Shown here piece after piece: positions 11,291-23,480 of a DNA stretch of 64,000 nucleotides. Each line of letters opens with the position of its first letter. The first letter of the stretch is position 1. The translations under genes were made by a program, and so were the position numbers. A model generated the notes under the pieces. That model was not told the DNA's origin. It searched no databases and saw only the letters and a list, made by a program, of their open reading frames with translations. Location of the stretch: the NCBI GenBank assembly GCA_037974665.1, contig CM075777.1, positions 13,353,001 through 13,417,000 of the forward strand. The letters are read 5' to 3'. The DNA is from Ehretia macrophylla. Taxonomy: Eukaryota; Streptophyta; Magnoliopsida; Boraginales; Ehretiaceae.

Positions 11291-11752
11291 TGTCGAGGTC
11301 GAATTTCGCAGTTGAACTGGTCGGCTACGCTTGCCAAGCTGAACTTTCAGGTTGGCCTCCGAGTTGAACTTTTCAGGTCGGCTACGTCACCTGCACAAGG
11401 AAAAGAAGGAAAAGGCTGGGTGATGACCCGGATTTTCCCCTCGGGCGCACGAATGATTAGTATGTCCGAGCTGGCAAGGTAGCTGAGAGCATTTAATGAC
11501 GAGTTACCTTCCAAATGAAGAGGGTGGAGCTCTATTTATACTAAATTCAGGTCTGACAGCATTTAATACGGTGCAGCTTTATGTCCCATCAGTGCTTTAT
11601 GTCCCATCGGAACAACTGGCACTGAGGTCAGGGTTTTCCGAGATCGGGTAAGCATTTGGTTGGGTATTTAGCTGAATGCGCTGGGCTCGGCTCAGATTAG
11701 CCCGTCTCAGCTCAGCGTGGGTAACTCACCCCAGCTCGGGGACCCCTCGTCA
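11291..11752 (-). repeat. E1 5' LTR (right copy)
   Basis: A 462-bp repeat matching 1944-2406 with scattered substitutions, mostly transitions, and one length difference. As written on plus it starts TGTCGAGG and ends CTCGTCA. A TATA-like box (TATAAATAGA on minus, 11531-11540) would drive gag-pol. Confidence 0.95.
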
Positions 11753-11757
11753 CATAC
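11753..11757. repeat. Target-site duplication of E1, right copy (CATAC)
   Basis: Matches 1939-1943 and directly abuts the right LTR. Confidence 0.92.
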
Positions 11758-12040
11758 AATGCTTGCAAACAGACTTGCAACGAAAGATTGAGTTCACGGG
11801 GAGTCTTGTGAGTATTTTTACCATAACCAAAGTGGGCAAGTCCAGAATTGAAAAAGACCCTTTGTTTTTGTTGTTGTCGTTGTTGTTGCTGTCGAGGCTT
11901 GTTTTGCAATTGTGACATAGCAACTTTTGCTTCTTTGAGTCTCGCTTTATTGTTGGATGATTCTTGAAGGGGTGTTCATATCATCTTGAAACAGTGATGG
12001 GAACATCGTGAAGCTCGAAATCTTCTCCTTGTGAATCCAT
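11753..12040 (-). pseudogene. F-box protein pseudogene, N-terminal part (F-box)
   Basis: The missing 5' part of the gene at 912-1943. On minus a possible ATG at 12040 is followed by a TGA at 11981-11983. Beyond it lies a clear F-box (LPTLVMVKILTRLPV, then FRCKSVCKH) that stops exactly at the E1 target duplication. The conserved Trp usually following VCKH is disrupted, and the two halves are one base out of phase across the insertion point, so decay is not due to the insertion alone. The Asn/Gln-rich stretch upstream of the F-box may be diverged coding or leader sequence. Confidence 0.8.
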
Positions 12041-14553
12041 TAATGGTGGTTGTCTTTCACAGATGTTAAAAATAGTTGCAGAAGGCGGCAGAAGGAGAGA
12101 GTAATGGAGATTTTTTTTTTTTTTTTCCTTGGTATGGTTTGGGGGAGTCTAGGGATTTTTTTTTTTAATGAGACTTGTAAGGCCTACAACACCCATGAGA
12201 TTCGAACGTGCAATTTCAAGAACATACAAACGAGTTATTTATCGTTGGACTAAAGCTCAAGTGATAAATGGATAGATTTCACAAATAGATTCGATTGTTT
12301 TCATTAATTTTCAATTTTTTTTTTTATATTTTAAAAGTTATACATTTAATTTTTAAAAATAACAAAAGATTTTAATTTAGTACTTCATTTTTTTTTCAAT
12401 TTAGCTCTTTAAAAAAAAAAAAAAAATAAGGCACTTGATTTTTAAAATTTATAAAAATTTCAATTTAGTCTGTACATTATGTGATTTACATATAAAATTT
12501 TTTAAATTAATTGACTAAAAGTTAAAATATTAGGAGCTTAAGTTGAATTTTTTATAAACTTAAGATACTAAATACCTTACTTTTGTAACAATAAGAATAA
12601 AAGTGAAAAAAAAATATTAAGGACCAAAATTTTCACTTTTGAAACTGTAAAAATGAAAATAAAAAAGTGTACCAATATTGGGACCATTGATGATACATGT
12701 ACAAAAAAAAGGAGTATCAGGGACACCTCCTGAACAGTGAATGACAAAAAAAAAATTTTTGGGGTCAAACAGTGAATGGCAATACCAAAAGAAAAAGAAA
12801 GTAATAAATAGCGGAAAACGTGGCACGAAGAGGACTACTTTGTGGACGGAAAATGAAAAATGGTACATCAATCTTCAAATAGAATCCATGATTATGTGCC
12901 ATTGTAAAGTCTTAATTTTTCATTCTATCTCTTGCTGATGGGGATTTTTTTTTTGGGTCAAAAAATTGAAATTTCGTTATGTTATTTTTTTTTTAATTTT
13001 TTTATTTTTGTCAATGATGCTATTTTATATACGTTTATTTTGGCCAAATGCATTGCATTTGATTAACTTCCATCCAACACCAGTTAAGGCAAGAGTATTA
13101 TTTAGGTATGTAACGAGCTACGAAGACTAGGAGAACAACAGATAAGCCATTTGTAGGTAACGAAAGTCGTTGAGTCTATTTCGCAATCTAGTCCACCACT
13201 CGATTCACAGCATAGGATACGACATAGAATGACCACTATGAATGTGATTTGGCCCAACAATAAATATCTTCAACAATACACGAGGAATTCTATCTAGCGC
13301 GCAACCACAATAAAGACATAACCCCTAACTAAGCTCCTTGTAATTAGTTTCAAACACGACATGAAGAAAGTCGCATGACTGAGCCATCAAGCAAGGATAG
13401 AGGCCTACGCTGGGCGAGAAATTGGATGCCTCTTCAAGTGTGGGGCATAAGGATACGTCACGGTAATAACGATGAAGGCATTTGAGCCATAATCTGCAAC
13501 TCTATCATCGGGTCCAAGGAGAAGGGATGCATTTTGGTCTCGAGGAAGAGTAACTCGATCTGAAAAAGGTGCAAGCCTTTTCTTATCCACTTGGGGGACC
13601 TTGGTAATTCTAATACATTTACATAAATTAATGACAATTTTAAACATATAGTAAATGTCAGATAACTACTGCGAATGAAACAAATAATTAAAACTGACTT
13701 AATTTATAAATAAAAAATTCATTATTGTTTTGATTTAATTATGATATTTTTTAGGTTTTGGTTTTGTCTTTTGAGTTTATTTGTGCATTTGCATTTCAAG
13801 GCTTTCTTTTTTCTTTTTCTTTTTTTTTTTTCTCTTTTCCAACAGGTATATTTAAAAAGTTCTTCTCCCTTGCCTTCTTGTCGTTACTCTTCCTCCTCAT
13901 TTTGAAAATTCTCCAACAAACACTTCTTAGCAATAACAACCCAGTGAAATTAATTGGACTCTATAGGTTTCTTATGTTGTTGTGAACTTAGTGAATAAAT
14001 TTTTAATAGAAGGATGCTCAAAAAGGGAAAATCTATATCAACATTTTTGGGAATATCATAATTACTATCAGCTTTACAAAACGTTTTTGATTTTTTTATC
14101 TGTAAAATTAATGAGAAAGGAAAAAGGGGAGAAGTTTGTTCTATGAAATAGATTCCTAGGCGGTTAATTTCCAGAAAGACCGACGCCCTGAGCCTATAAC
14201 TTCAGGTCTGCGAGCAAGATCGATGTTGTAGGCATAAAAAATAACTAATTTAGCCCTCTTTTCTACTGACTCAAAATAATTAATCCAAGTTATTCTTTAT
14301 AACAACACCTACTTATAACTCACACATATACTCTATCTTTCACTGATGTGGGATGCCACATAAGATCAGCTCGATGTATCTTGCTAGAATATATTCGAAA
14401 AGACTCTCGAATATACTCATTTTTCTGCAAAAGTTTAAGAAAAAGAATAAAGTATATAATTTGAGTCACGGTGATAGTTTAGCAACAATTGATAATGTGC
14501 GAAAGGGAACTCGGGTTTTGCAGGTGCTAGGTGATCATTTGTGACCATTCATG
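12041..14553. other. AT-rich intergenic region
   Basis: Non-coding sequence with many T and A runs (for example 12108-12127, 12410-12426 and 13810-13832). A minus frame of 80 codons at 13405-13647 has balanced composition and might be an old transposon fragment, but I recognise no domain. The less AT-rich block 13080-13620 stands out from its surroundings. Confidence 0.5.
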
Positions 14554-14809
14554 TATCAAAGCTAAGCTTACTGCCGTTTAGGAAGGACTTCGTCTTGCGG
14601 AAAAACTTAGCATTGATAACATTATGGTTGAGTCTGACTCAGCTTTCATATGCTCGTTAATTAATGGTACTGGAACTGTCCACAACTCTTTGCGCCCTTT
14701 GGTTGATGATTGCCAACAAATTCTACATCGACATGATGACTATAAATGGACTCATGTATATAGAGAAGCTAATCAGTGTGCGAATTGATTGGCCAACTTT
14801 GGCGTTTGG
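14554..14809 (+). pseudogene. LINE-type RNase H (RVT_3-like) fragment
   Basis: About 85 codons in one frame match the C-terminal half of the plant RNase H-like domain found in non-LTR retrotransposons. Features seen: a KLTAV-x-EGLRLAEKL helix, the acidic strand IMVESDSAFICSLIN, and the closing THVYREANQCAN segment. TAG interrupts near 14578 (Glu or Trp expected region) and TGA near 14785. No RT is attached, so this is a relic. Confidence 0.75.
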
Positions 14810-16132
14810 TAAAATATTGGGATGATGGAACTAAATAACCCTTCAAGTCAGCTGAAGACTCTTATTAAGGGAAACAAAAGGGACGAAACATCTTCTAGAA
14901 GTATAATTCTGTAACTGGCTTCGAGCCACTCACAAAGCAAAAACAAAAAAATTGAAAAGGAAACTAACAAACCCATCACTGGTGTAGGTGATACAACCTC
15001 TGCCCCTTGGAAATATATCCTCTCTTATTTGGATCTTATCCAATATATGGGGGGATGATCCTAGCCATTCATCTTAAATTTTTATCTAAAACATTAGACA
15101 TTGGGTCATATAAATGTAAGCCACTAGATCAAATTTATAAATTAGTGTTAACCATCAACTTGAGAAACCATAAATTTTCTTTTTCTCCCTTTTTTTTATC
15201 TTTTCTCCCTTTATCTATAATTCTATTGACATTTGTTGTTATATTGCTACTGTAGCATCAACAATGAGAATTGATTTGAGCCATTTGAAACAATAGAGAC
15301 TATTTTGAAAAAAAAAAGTGTAACTATGAGAACTACTTGTGCTATTTTTCCTTTTGAGTTTCAATGTAATATTCTTGCTTTCTACAACTTAATTAGTTTT
15401 TGTCTCTCGTTTTTATGAATGATGGATCTTTGTTCCTTCCAATCTCCAGATTATCTTTCTTATAGTATATGCATCCAATTGTGTAGTCTTTTCATCTCTT
15501 CCTCTTTGTTTCTTTTCATGTTTTCCAATAGAAAAATAAATAAAAGAAATTCAAAATTGTATCTCTCTTAGATGTGCAATACTTGATTCTCTTTGTCATC
15601 CTATGGACTCTTGATGGGTTTTAACCTAGTATATCTGTTTTGTTGGGTCTAAATCATGTAACCAACACTTATATATAATTTTATTTTTCTTAGTGTAGGA
15701 TTAATTAATATTTTAAACAAAAAACATTGACACCAATATGCATCCATCCATTTTACAAAAACAAAATATACATCCGTCCTTGACCAGATGGTTTAATACA
15801 TATGTATTGAATAAATATGCAAAGAGTGAGTGGGAGAGTTTTTTTTTTTTTGGTCAAAAGTGGGAGAGTTCGATTCCATGAGAAGAGAAAAGAGAAGCAA
15901 GAAGAAAAAAGAAATATTCGGGAGGGGTGTAGATTTTAGATTTTGAAACGAAGGGTTCAAATTAATTTAATAATTTTATCCAAAGAATTTTGATTGTTTT
16001 CATTTAGTAGTTCACATTTTAGATTAAATCTAAGGTGGATGGTTGAGATAATCCCTTCAATAGGATAAAAATAGGAGAGAATCTATTCCCTTGGGCCATG
16101 TATAATCTCTAAGCTAACACTCTTCTTTCAAC
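14810..16132. other. AT-rich intergenic region
   Basis: No gene or transposon terminus recognised. A poly-T tract near 15841-15851 is flanked by two copies of a GTGGGAGAGTT-like string (15830-15840 and 15861-15870), which could be a small local duplication. Confidence 0.45.
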
Positions 16133-16585
16133 CTAATATAATGTGGTAAATTTAGGATTCATAGCACAATTTTTACGCGCTATGTCTCGAGGCTCGTTGA
16201 TGTATTTAACTGTTGTTAAGTTGTCATCCAAAATCAAAACATTTTTATGATCCGGAGCAACACCTTGTAACCCGTCATAGATAGCCTGAGTTTCTCCAAC
16301 CAAGTGATTCTTTATAACGCCATAGTAGACCTCACCTCTTAATGCAACGGTTCCATCAGAGTAACGTCCAATCTTTCTTGTTTTAAATACACCAGATTTT
16401 GTAGTTGCATCCACATTAATTGTTAGAATGTCAGATAATGAAAATGGCGTCCAACAAACCAAATTGGGAACAAAATCAAGCACTGGTCGTAGTTCGCTCG
16501 AAAAACTGATCGACGACCTAGAAAGTTCTTCAAGAATCCACTTCAAATTACTTCCAACGAAGAATAGCTTCCATACCACCCAATC
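16133..16585 (-). pseudogene. LINE-type RNase H (RVT_3-like) fragment interrupted by E2
   Basis: On minus an open frame of about 150 codons holds an RNase H-like domain: INVDATTKSGVFKTRKIG (first Asp strand), a SDGTVALRGE hairpin, GETQAIYDGLQGV (Glu helix), and VLILDDNLTTVKYIN (second Asp strand). The frame continues from the E2 LTR, so the natural N-terminus is lost to the E2 insertion at 16586. It could be the end of a LINE ORF2 or a captured host copy. The open frame suggests a younger relic than 14554-14809. Confidence 0.65.
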
Positions 16586-19500
16586 TGTGAGGCCCGATCT
16601 CGATTTGTTTGCGATACCTCGTTTCATGTGCCCTAACCTTGTATTGCGTGCCTTGACCTAGGTTTAAGAATCGTGTCTCGATTTACATGCCTTGCATTGA
16701 ATTACGTGCATTCATTTAGAGTTGCGTGCATTTACTTAGAATACATGCATTCGTCTCGTAGTGCGTGCGCTAGACCTAGAAAAACGTGCCTACACGCTAA
16801 TCAAGAAAGCATCATACACGAAGCACTAGACTATAGAATAATCCTACAAACTCCACTAACTATATTTTAATTCTAAGTCAATGCACTAGAAGACAAAATT
16901 TCACTAAGCACTAAACATTCTTATTATTTATTCTTTATTCCTTTTGCAAAACCTATGCACCTAAAATACCACATCAACCTCTAATAAAATAAAGCTCAAA
17001 ACATGAAAAAAATTTCAGAATTGAACCTTACCTTGGCCGACCATGTGAAGACCTTTGACATGCTTTGCAATTTCAAAATCAAACCTAGACATTCTATGAC
17101 ACAATGCATTAAAAAATGACCTAACATCCTACCCAATGCCCCTCATTCTCGGCCCACTCAAATTCCCATGCTAAAGACAATTCAAAATGCTTCAAAAGAC
17201 AACAAAAAATAAGAATTTTAGTAGCTCAAGGCCGACCACATACACCAACATTCTATTTCTTTCTCTCAAGCTTTCATTCTCTCATTTTCTCTCTATCTCT
17301 CGGCCAAGGCTGCATCTTTAAGCTCCATAGCTCTAGCTCACTTCTAAGGTTCTCCTAGGCACTCAAGGACGCTAAGAAACTCGTCCATAGCAGCCCAAGC
17401 AAGCAAGAAGCAAGAAAAAAATGCATGCAAGCTCATAGAACTCTTCATTTCGGCCCTAGGTATGTTTGATAGCTTTTATTTCATTTCCTTTTGTTCTAAC
17501 CACATGCACATACTAAGAACATGATAACTAAGCTAGGAATTAAAAGAACCACAAGCTATCTCTCGGCCAAGCAAGGAGAGAAGGCCTTTTTGTGCATCTT
17601 CAAGAGCATTGTGCATCTTCATCTATTATCTTGCTAAGGTGAGAGTTAATCTCTTTTAAAAGCTTTCAAAAATCACATGCATGCCTTCATATGACTATAT
17701 TTACCTCTGTAGTTGTTGTATATGTGTGTATATGAGCTTATATGACCATGCATGGCTAGATTTTTGGCTAGAACTTGAAGATAGGTAATAATCGAGTAGC
17801 TGGCAGATTTCTGACTTGGTAGAGCGTAGTGCATTTGGCCTAATAAATGATGTTTAAAATGCGTGAAAATTGGTAGGTGACTATTTTTTCCAGTTTTGAG
17901 AATTTTTCATAGAAATAGGCCAAGGCCAATTCTGACTCTAAGGCCTCCAAAATGGCAAAACATCGAAAGGTATCTAAATCTGAAAAATCTAGAAAAATGG
18001 AGCAGGTTTTTGGCAGTTCACTGTCCTTGTATAAAGAAACAGTTTTGGCCTAGTAAATGATATTGAAAATGCATGAAATTTGGTAGTTTGCTATATTTTT
18101 CAGTTCTGGATATGTTTGTCATAAATAGACTAAAGCTAAATCTAACCCTAAGACGCTCAAAAATGGCAAGTATTGAAATATGTACGAATCTGGACAGTTT
18201 TGCATAGTCTCACGGTTTTAGCTATAACTCTTGAATCCGAACTCCAAATGATGTGAGGTTGTTTCTGGATTTAAATCACTCATTAAGCTTTAATTTGATA
18301 TTTTGTTCACTGAAATTGGAGATTGTTTGATTGTCTAAATGAATGTGGGAAAAAAGACCATTGCAGTGAAGTTTTTGTTTAGTGATGTGCTTAGAATCAT
18401 GTTGAGACCTTGCTTGGGGTATTGAATGCTTGGAATTGTGGTACTTGGATGTTGTGTGGACTGTTGCGGTTGGTTGAAGTTACTTAATGTGATTGATGTA
18501 TGGTTTGGGATCATTAATCGATGAATGGTATGCTTAATCGCATGTTTAAGCATGGAATTGAGACCCTAACGCTTATGAATTTTGTTAAGAGATGGCCTAT
18601 TGGTTAAATGTGTCAAATTGTGTGGTTAATAGGCTGCCCGTAGTTGTCCTTATAGCTCTAAATATGATTTCCGATGATTGCATGTTACTAAGTGAGCTAT
18701 ACTCGCATCCGGTCTCGTATAAATGTCGTTGCATGATTGTACAATGTTAATACTTGATACGTGAACCCCGAAATGAGTTATATGACTTGATTTATATGTG
18801 TCACTCGGCTGCCCGTTTAATGTTCATATGACTCTACATGTTGTACAAAGTGAAAATTCATGTTAAGCATGCCTCATTCGTTTACTTGGCAATATGTGAT
18901 CTTGAAATTGCTCGGAGGCAACCTACTTTGTTGTCCTCCTAATGTGAATTGTTAAATGGTATAAATGTTCATTGTATACAAGGTTGCAATCTTCCATTGT
19001 GGCATGGTAGCGTTTCATGAACGTTGGGCGGTATGGGGCTTACCTGTGCTCCCGTGACTACCATGGTCCAATTCCCTCTCTCGCTTGGCATTCCACCCTC
19101 AAAGAGTTGGGTCGTAGGATTTCGGGGTACATCCGGAGTATACCCAATTGGGAGCGATAAGTAGATTATTGAAGTCGGCCGCACAATCGCTATCGAAAAT
19201 GAATTGAGAGCAAAAGCTCACCGTATCCTTTTCACTATGTGTTTAAGTACTCTCGCTTGGTTCCTAGAGGACCTCGGGGAGGAAAGACGGGTATATGTAT
19301 TCTTTTACGTTCATATTATGTTATAAATTTACTTGTGTTATACGTCATGCTTTCAAAAAGGGGGTTTTATAAGTTTAACCGGAAAAGAGTTTCAAAACGT
19401 ATTTCTCGTTCCCCCTCACTGAGTTATTAAGGACTCACCCTCTTTTATCATCACAAGTGAAGAAGATCAGGAACATGTACCTGAGGAGAACGTGCCTGTA

Positions 19501-20149
19501 GATGACTCTTTGGAGTGATTGCTTGTCTTACGTGCCTTGCTTGACCATGGCTATTTTGCGAACTTTATGTTTATTTTGAAGACTATTCTTATGTTGCTTG
19601 TTGTCGATTGTAAATGACTCCCGCTGTAATTTGTGGTCTAATTTTGGCTTGTACTGACTATGACTAGACGACGCTCTCTTGTGAGTTGTCATTACTATTT
19701 TGATTTAGTAACTGCCATAAGCAACTCAACCACTAGGTGAAGAAATCAAATGTTGTAACTCTATTTAATTTCACCTAGGTGCTTAATAGTATGCTAAAGA
19801 TCAATAGGCACTTGTGTAACAGGAATTAACAAATAAACGGGACATAGCTATCATGCTAGGTGTTAATCAAATGAGACTTTGAGATAAATAGTAGGCATAT
19901 CAATCGACGATAAATAGTAATCTTAGTTTGAATCGAATTTGAGATTGGAGATTTTGAGGCGTTTAGGAAATCAGGTCAAACTAAGGAGCCCAATTACAAT
20001 CGTTATGCTGCCGGTTTTTCGAAGAATTTTTGGAGTTCTAGTCTAACGGATAAGCTTAACCTTCGTTAATCGGTTATAGTCGTAAAAGAACGTGAATGAT
20101 TAGATCACACCCTAGTCTAACCGCCATAGGTTGGGTTGGGGGCGTGATA
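16586..20149 (+). repeat. E2 5' LTR (about 3.56 kb)
   Basis: Starts TGTGAGGCCCGATC and is repeated at 24984. It ends at GGCGTGATA eleven bases before the PBS; CA is expected but TA is seen. It contains non-coding runs of imperfect ACGTGC(C/A)T repeats at 16680-16800 and a CTCACTGAGT...ACTCACC stem-loop at 19420-19437. Confidence 0.88.
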
Positions 20150-20160
20150 CCTTATATTAA

Positions 20161-20172
20161 TGGTATCAGAGC
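20161..20172 (+). other. E2 primer binding site
   Basis: TGGTATCAGAGC, complementary to the 3' end of plant initiator tRNA-Met, the usual chromovirus primer. Confidence 0.9.
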
Positions 20173-20428
20173 TTAGATTGCTTAAGCCGAGTTTAACTCT
20201 CGGACCTTGGGTAGAAGCCCTAAGATAATTATGATGACTTGTTTATATGTGTTAATATGTGCCAATGATAAATGTGTCATCTTTGTCTCTACGTGTTTAT
20301 GTGATTAACATGTCTTAACTGTCTTGAGAATTGTATATCTATGTGAAATTGTATGTTGCATACCTTATACATTAAATTCTTGTCTTGTCGCATTCCAATA
20401 AATTGTGCATAATAATATGTGCCTATAG

Positions 20429-21530
20429 ATGGCTGGCCCTAGTACCCGCAATACCAATAGGAGCGATGAGCCTCAAAACGCTGGAGATGCTCATCAAACT
20501 AATCTCTACATGGCCATGTTTAACATGATGGCGAATGCTATGGATCACGTGTCGCGAGTAATGGAACGTCAAGATGCACGTGAAGCAACCTATAACAACA
20601 ACAATAGGAATGGGGGTAACAATGGGAGAAACAACAGAATGCGGGAGTTCCTTGATTTTCACCCGTCCAAATTCTTCGGGGAAGCTAATGATGAAAAGGC
20701 AGAGGCTTGACTGTCTGAGATTGAAAGGATTTTTAGGCCACTTGACTATACTGATGAAGAAAATATCGAATTTGCTGTATTTCTATTGCACGGGGATGCT
20801 GAGCATTGGTGGCACACTATGGAGGCACTTTGGGAAACTGATCATACACCTCGCTTGTGGAGTAATTTCGTTAAGGCATTCAAGGAGAAATACGTACCTG
20901 CAGTTTCCAGGCAGAGGCGAATTGAAGGATTCATGCACTTGAACCAGGGTAACATGACGGTGGCTCAGTATGAGGCTCGCTTTGACAGACTGTCTCGTTA
21001 TGCACAATAAATGGTCAGTACCCCTGAGGCGAAAATGTGAAAATTTATGAATGGATTGAGGCCAGAAATTCATGATCAGTTGGCTTCACATGACTTTACT
21101 ACATATCCTGCTCTTCTTGCTGCTGCTTCCCGAGTTGAGAAAATAAAACTTGATAAAGCCAGTTCAAGTCAACCAAACAAGAAACCTTACCAACTTCAAG
21201 GGCAACAGAGGAAATTCCAGACTCAGAGTCGTAGTCAGGGCCAAAGCCAGAACAGACCAGTCAATAACCGTGGCCCGTCTAAAGCACCATCAGCCTCTTC
21301 CACCTGTGGATCCACAAGTAGTTCACCTGCTACTCAGTCTATCAACTATTCTTACTGTGACAAGAAGGGTCACACCGAGGCCCAATGCTGGAGGAAATTA
21401 GGACGATGCATGGGGTGTGGCAGTGATCAACACCAGGTTAAAGACTGCCCTAAATGGCAAGGAGGACAAAATCAGAATAAACCAGCTGGTAGAGGCAAGA
21501 CTCCAGTTCTTAGAGTTCAGGCCCGAGTTT
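20429..21530 (+). pseudogene. E2 gag
   Basis: Structural protein of the particle. ATG at 20429 begins MAGPSTRNTNR, a start shared with E3. The N-terminus is Asn-rich, followed by the gag domain (REFLDFHPSKFFGEAND, LDYTDEENIEFAVFLL, HGDAEHWWHTMEALW, ALW..FKEKYVPAV). The tail has two zinc-knuckle sites: the first has lost its first Cys (YSYCDKKGHTEAQC), the second is intact (CMGCGSDQHQVKDC near 21415). Stops at 20708 (TGA at a Trp position), 21007 and 21039 break it. Confidence 0.88.
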
Positions 21531-22065
21531 ATGCTATTGAATGCGAGGAGCTTCCTGAGGAGACTGCTATTGTTGAAGGTACATTCTTGATACTGAATCA
21601 ACCTGTTAGGGTGCTAATTGATCCAGGTGCTACTCATTCATTTATTACTCATTTATGTGTGCAACGTGTGAAATTACGAGTTCAATGTTTGCCTTACGAA
21701 GTAGAAGTCGGTACTCCGATGGGTTCTAAACTCGTTACTAGCTTAGCTTGTAAAGCATGTAAAATCCAAATTAAGGATAGGGAATTCTCCACCAATCTTA
21801 TAGTATTACCCTTTCGAGATTATGAAGTCATCTTAGGGATGGACTGGATGGCAAAGCATCATGCCAAACTAGATTATCGAACGAAGATTGTAACATTCCA
21901 GATACCTAGACAACCAACATTGGAAGTAATGGGTCGAAGAGACTTCACTGGGAGTTCCATCATTTCATCTACGAAAGCAGTGAAGTCCTTGAGAAAAGGG
22001 TGTAGTGGATACTTAGCTTACCTCATCAACAAGCCATCGGACAAAGCTAAGTTGGAGGAGATGCC
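21531..22065 (+). pseudogene. E2 aspartic protease region
   Basis: In the open frame that runs to 22339: LIDPGATHSFIT near 21616 is the active-site motif in the DPGA form usual for this family, then VILGMDWMAKHHA near 21828. It would release the Gag-Pol products. The frame is uninterrupted, but upstream stops would block expression from the gag start. Confidence 0.85.
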
Positions 22066-23480
22066 AATGATTAAAGATTATGCTGACGTGTTTCCAGAAG
22101 AATTTCCTGGTTTACCCCCGGATCGGGAAATCGAGTTTGTAATAGAAGTACTGCCTGGTACCCAGCCGATATCTAAATTTCCCTATCGTATGGCACCAGC
22201 CGAGCTACAAGAATTGAAGGACCAATTGCAAGGATTGTTGAAGAAAGGGTTTGTTCAACCAAGTTCTTCTCCGTGGGGTGCACCAGTCCTATTTGTAAAG
22301 AAGAAAGAAGGAACGTCGAGGCTATGCATCGATTACTGAGGATTGAACCAAGTAACTGTCAAGAATAAATACCCACTTCCACTGATCGACGAGTTGTTTG
22401 ATCAACTTCAAGGAGCTAAAGTGTATTCAAAACTCGACTTGAGACAAGGGTATTATCAGTTGCGGATCAAAAAGGAGGATGTACCTAAATCAGCTTTCAG
22501 GACGAGATATGGGCATTATGAATTTATGGTGATGCCATTTGGGCTAACTAATACCCCTCCAACTTTCATGGACTTGATGCACAGGGCGTTTCAACCCTAC
22601 TTGGACCAATTTGTGGTGATCTTTATTGATGATATTTTGGTATACTCGAAATCCGAAGCTGAGCATGAACAGTATCTGCGATTGGTATTACAGAAACTTC
22701 GAGAGTATCAATTGTATACAAAGTTTTAGCAAATGCGAATTTTGGTTGCGGCAGATTGCATTCTTGGGGCACATCATATCCCAAGAGGGAATAGCGGTGG
22801 ACCCAGCAAAGATAGAATTGGTGATGTCTTGGAAGAAACCAGAAAATGTTACAGAGGTTCGGAGTTTTCTTGGTTTATCCAGCTATTATCGGAGGTTCAT
22901 GAAGGATTTCTCAAAGATTGCAGGACTGCTTACAAAGCTCACTCAGAAGAAAACAAAGTTCGTGTGGGATGACAAGTGCGAGAACAACTTTCAAGAATTG
23001 AAGAAAAGATTGACAACCGCACCTGTTCTTGCTTTGCCTGAAGGGAGTCAAGGCTTCGTAATCTATTGCGATGCTTCTAAGGAATGACTGGGCTGTGTGT
23101 TAAAGCAGAATGGTAGAGTAATTGCGTATGCCTCTAGGAAGCCCAAGCCGTATGAATTGAAATACCCAACTCATGATTTGGAGTTAGCAGCTATTGTGTT
23201 TGCACTCAAGAAATTGAGGCATTATTTGTGGGGTAACAAGTTTGAGGTGTTTACGGATCACAAGAGCTTGAAGTACTTGTTCTCACAAAAATAGTTGAAT
23301 ATGAGGCAAAGACGGTGGATGGAGCTCTTGGATGATTATAATTGCACAATCAATTATGTGCCCGGTAAAGCAAATGTGGTAGCAGATGCCTTAAGCCGGA
23401 AGGCAAGCATGACAAAATTGGAGGTTAAGGTATGGGAGATGTTAGAGGAAGCATTTTTGTGGAAGCCGCATTTGACTTAA
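22066..23480 (+). pseudogene. E2 reverse transcriptase and RNase H
   Basis: RT motifs in order: [47 protein letters not shown], then TGA at 22337 where the family has Arg (CGA to TGA). [27 protein letters not shown] follows and FIDDILVYS near 22622. A one-base insertion near 22727 shifts the frame. RNase H runs from about 23010 (YCDASKE, then TGA at 23085) through [23 protein letters not shown] at 23292 and [10 protein letters not shown]. Catalytic Asp residues are present, but the protein is broken in at least four places. Confidence 0.88.

Larger units (their letters stand above)
1944..11752 (-). mobile_element. E1: Tat-lineage Ty3 LTR retrotransposon, full length but decayed
   Basis: A 9,809-bp element read right to left. 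Order on minus: 5' LTR (11291-11752), PBS, gag, protease, reverse transcriptase, two RNase H domains, integrase, a spacer carrying an opposite-strand gene, polypurine tract, 3' LTR (1944-2406). A second, archaeal-type RNase H after the retroviral one is a hallmark of the Tat lineage, and opposite-strand ORFs between integrase and 3' LTR are known in that lineage. Flanks show CATAC duplications. Gag has at least three in-frame stops, protease has lost its DTG glycine, pol is frameshifted, and integrase has Tyr at the first catalytic Asp, so this copy is not autonomous. It splits an F-box gene. Confidence 0.95.

Noticed and set aside
11712..11918. Gln-rich minus-strand frame
   Set aside because: A frame shadow of the Asn-rich part of the F-box pseudogene that runs into the E1 LTR.
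20161..20172. tRNA gene near the Met-type sequence
   Set aside because: Only the primer-binding stretch is present, with no cloverleaf around it; the same holds for 61886-61898.
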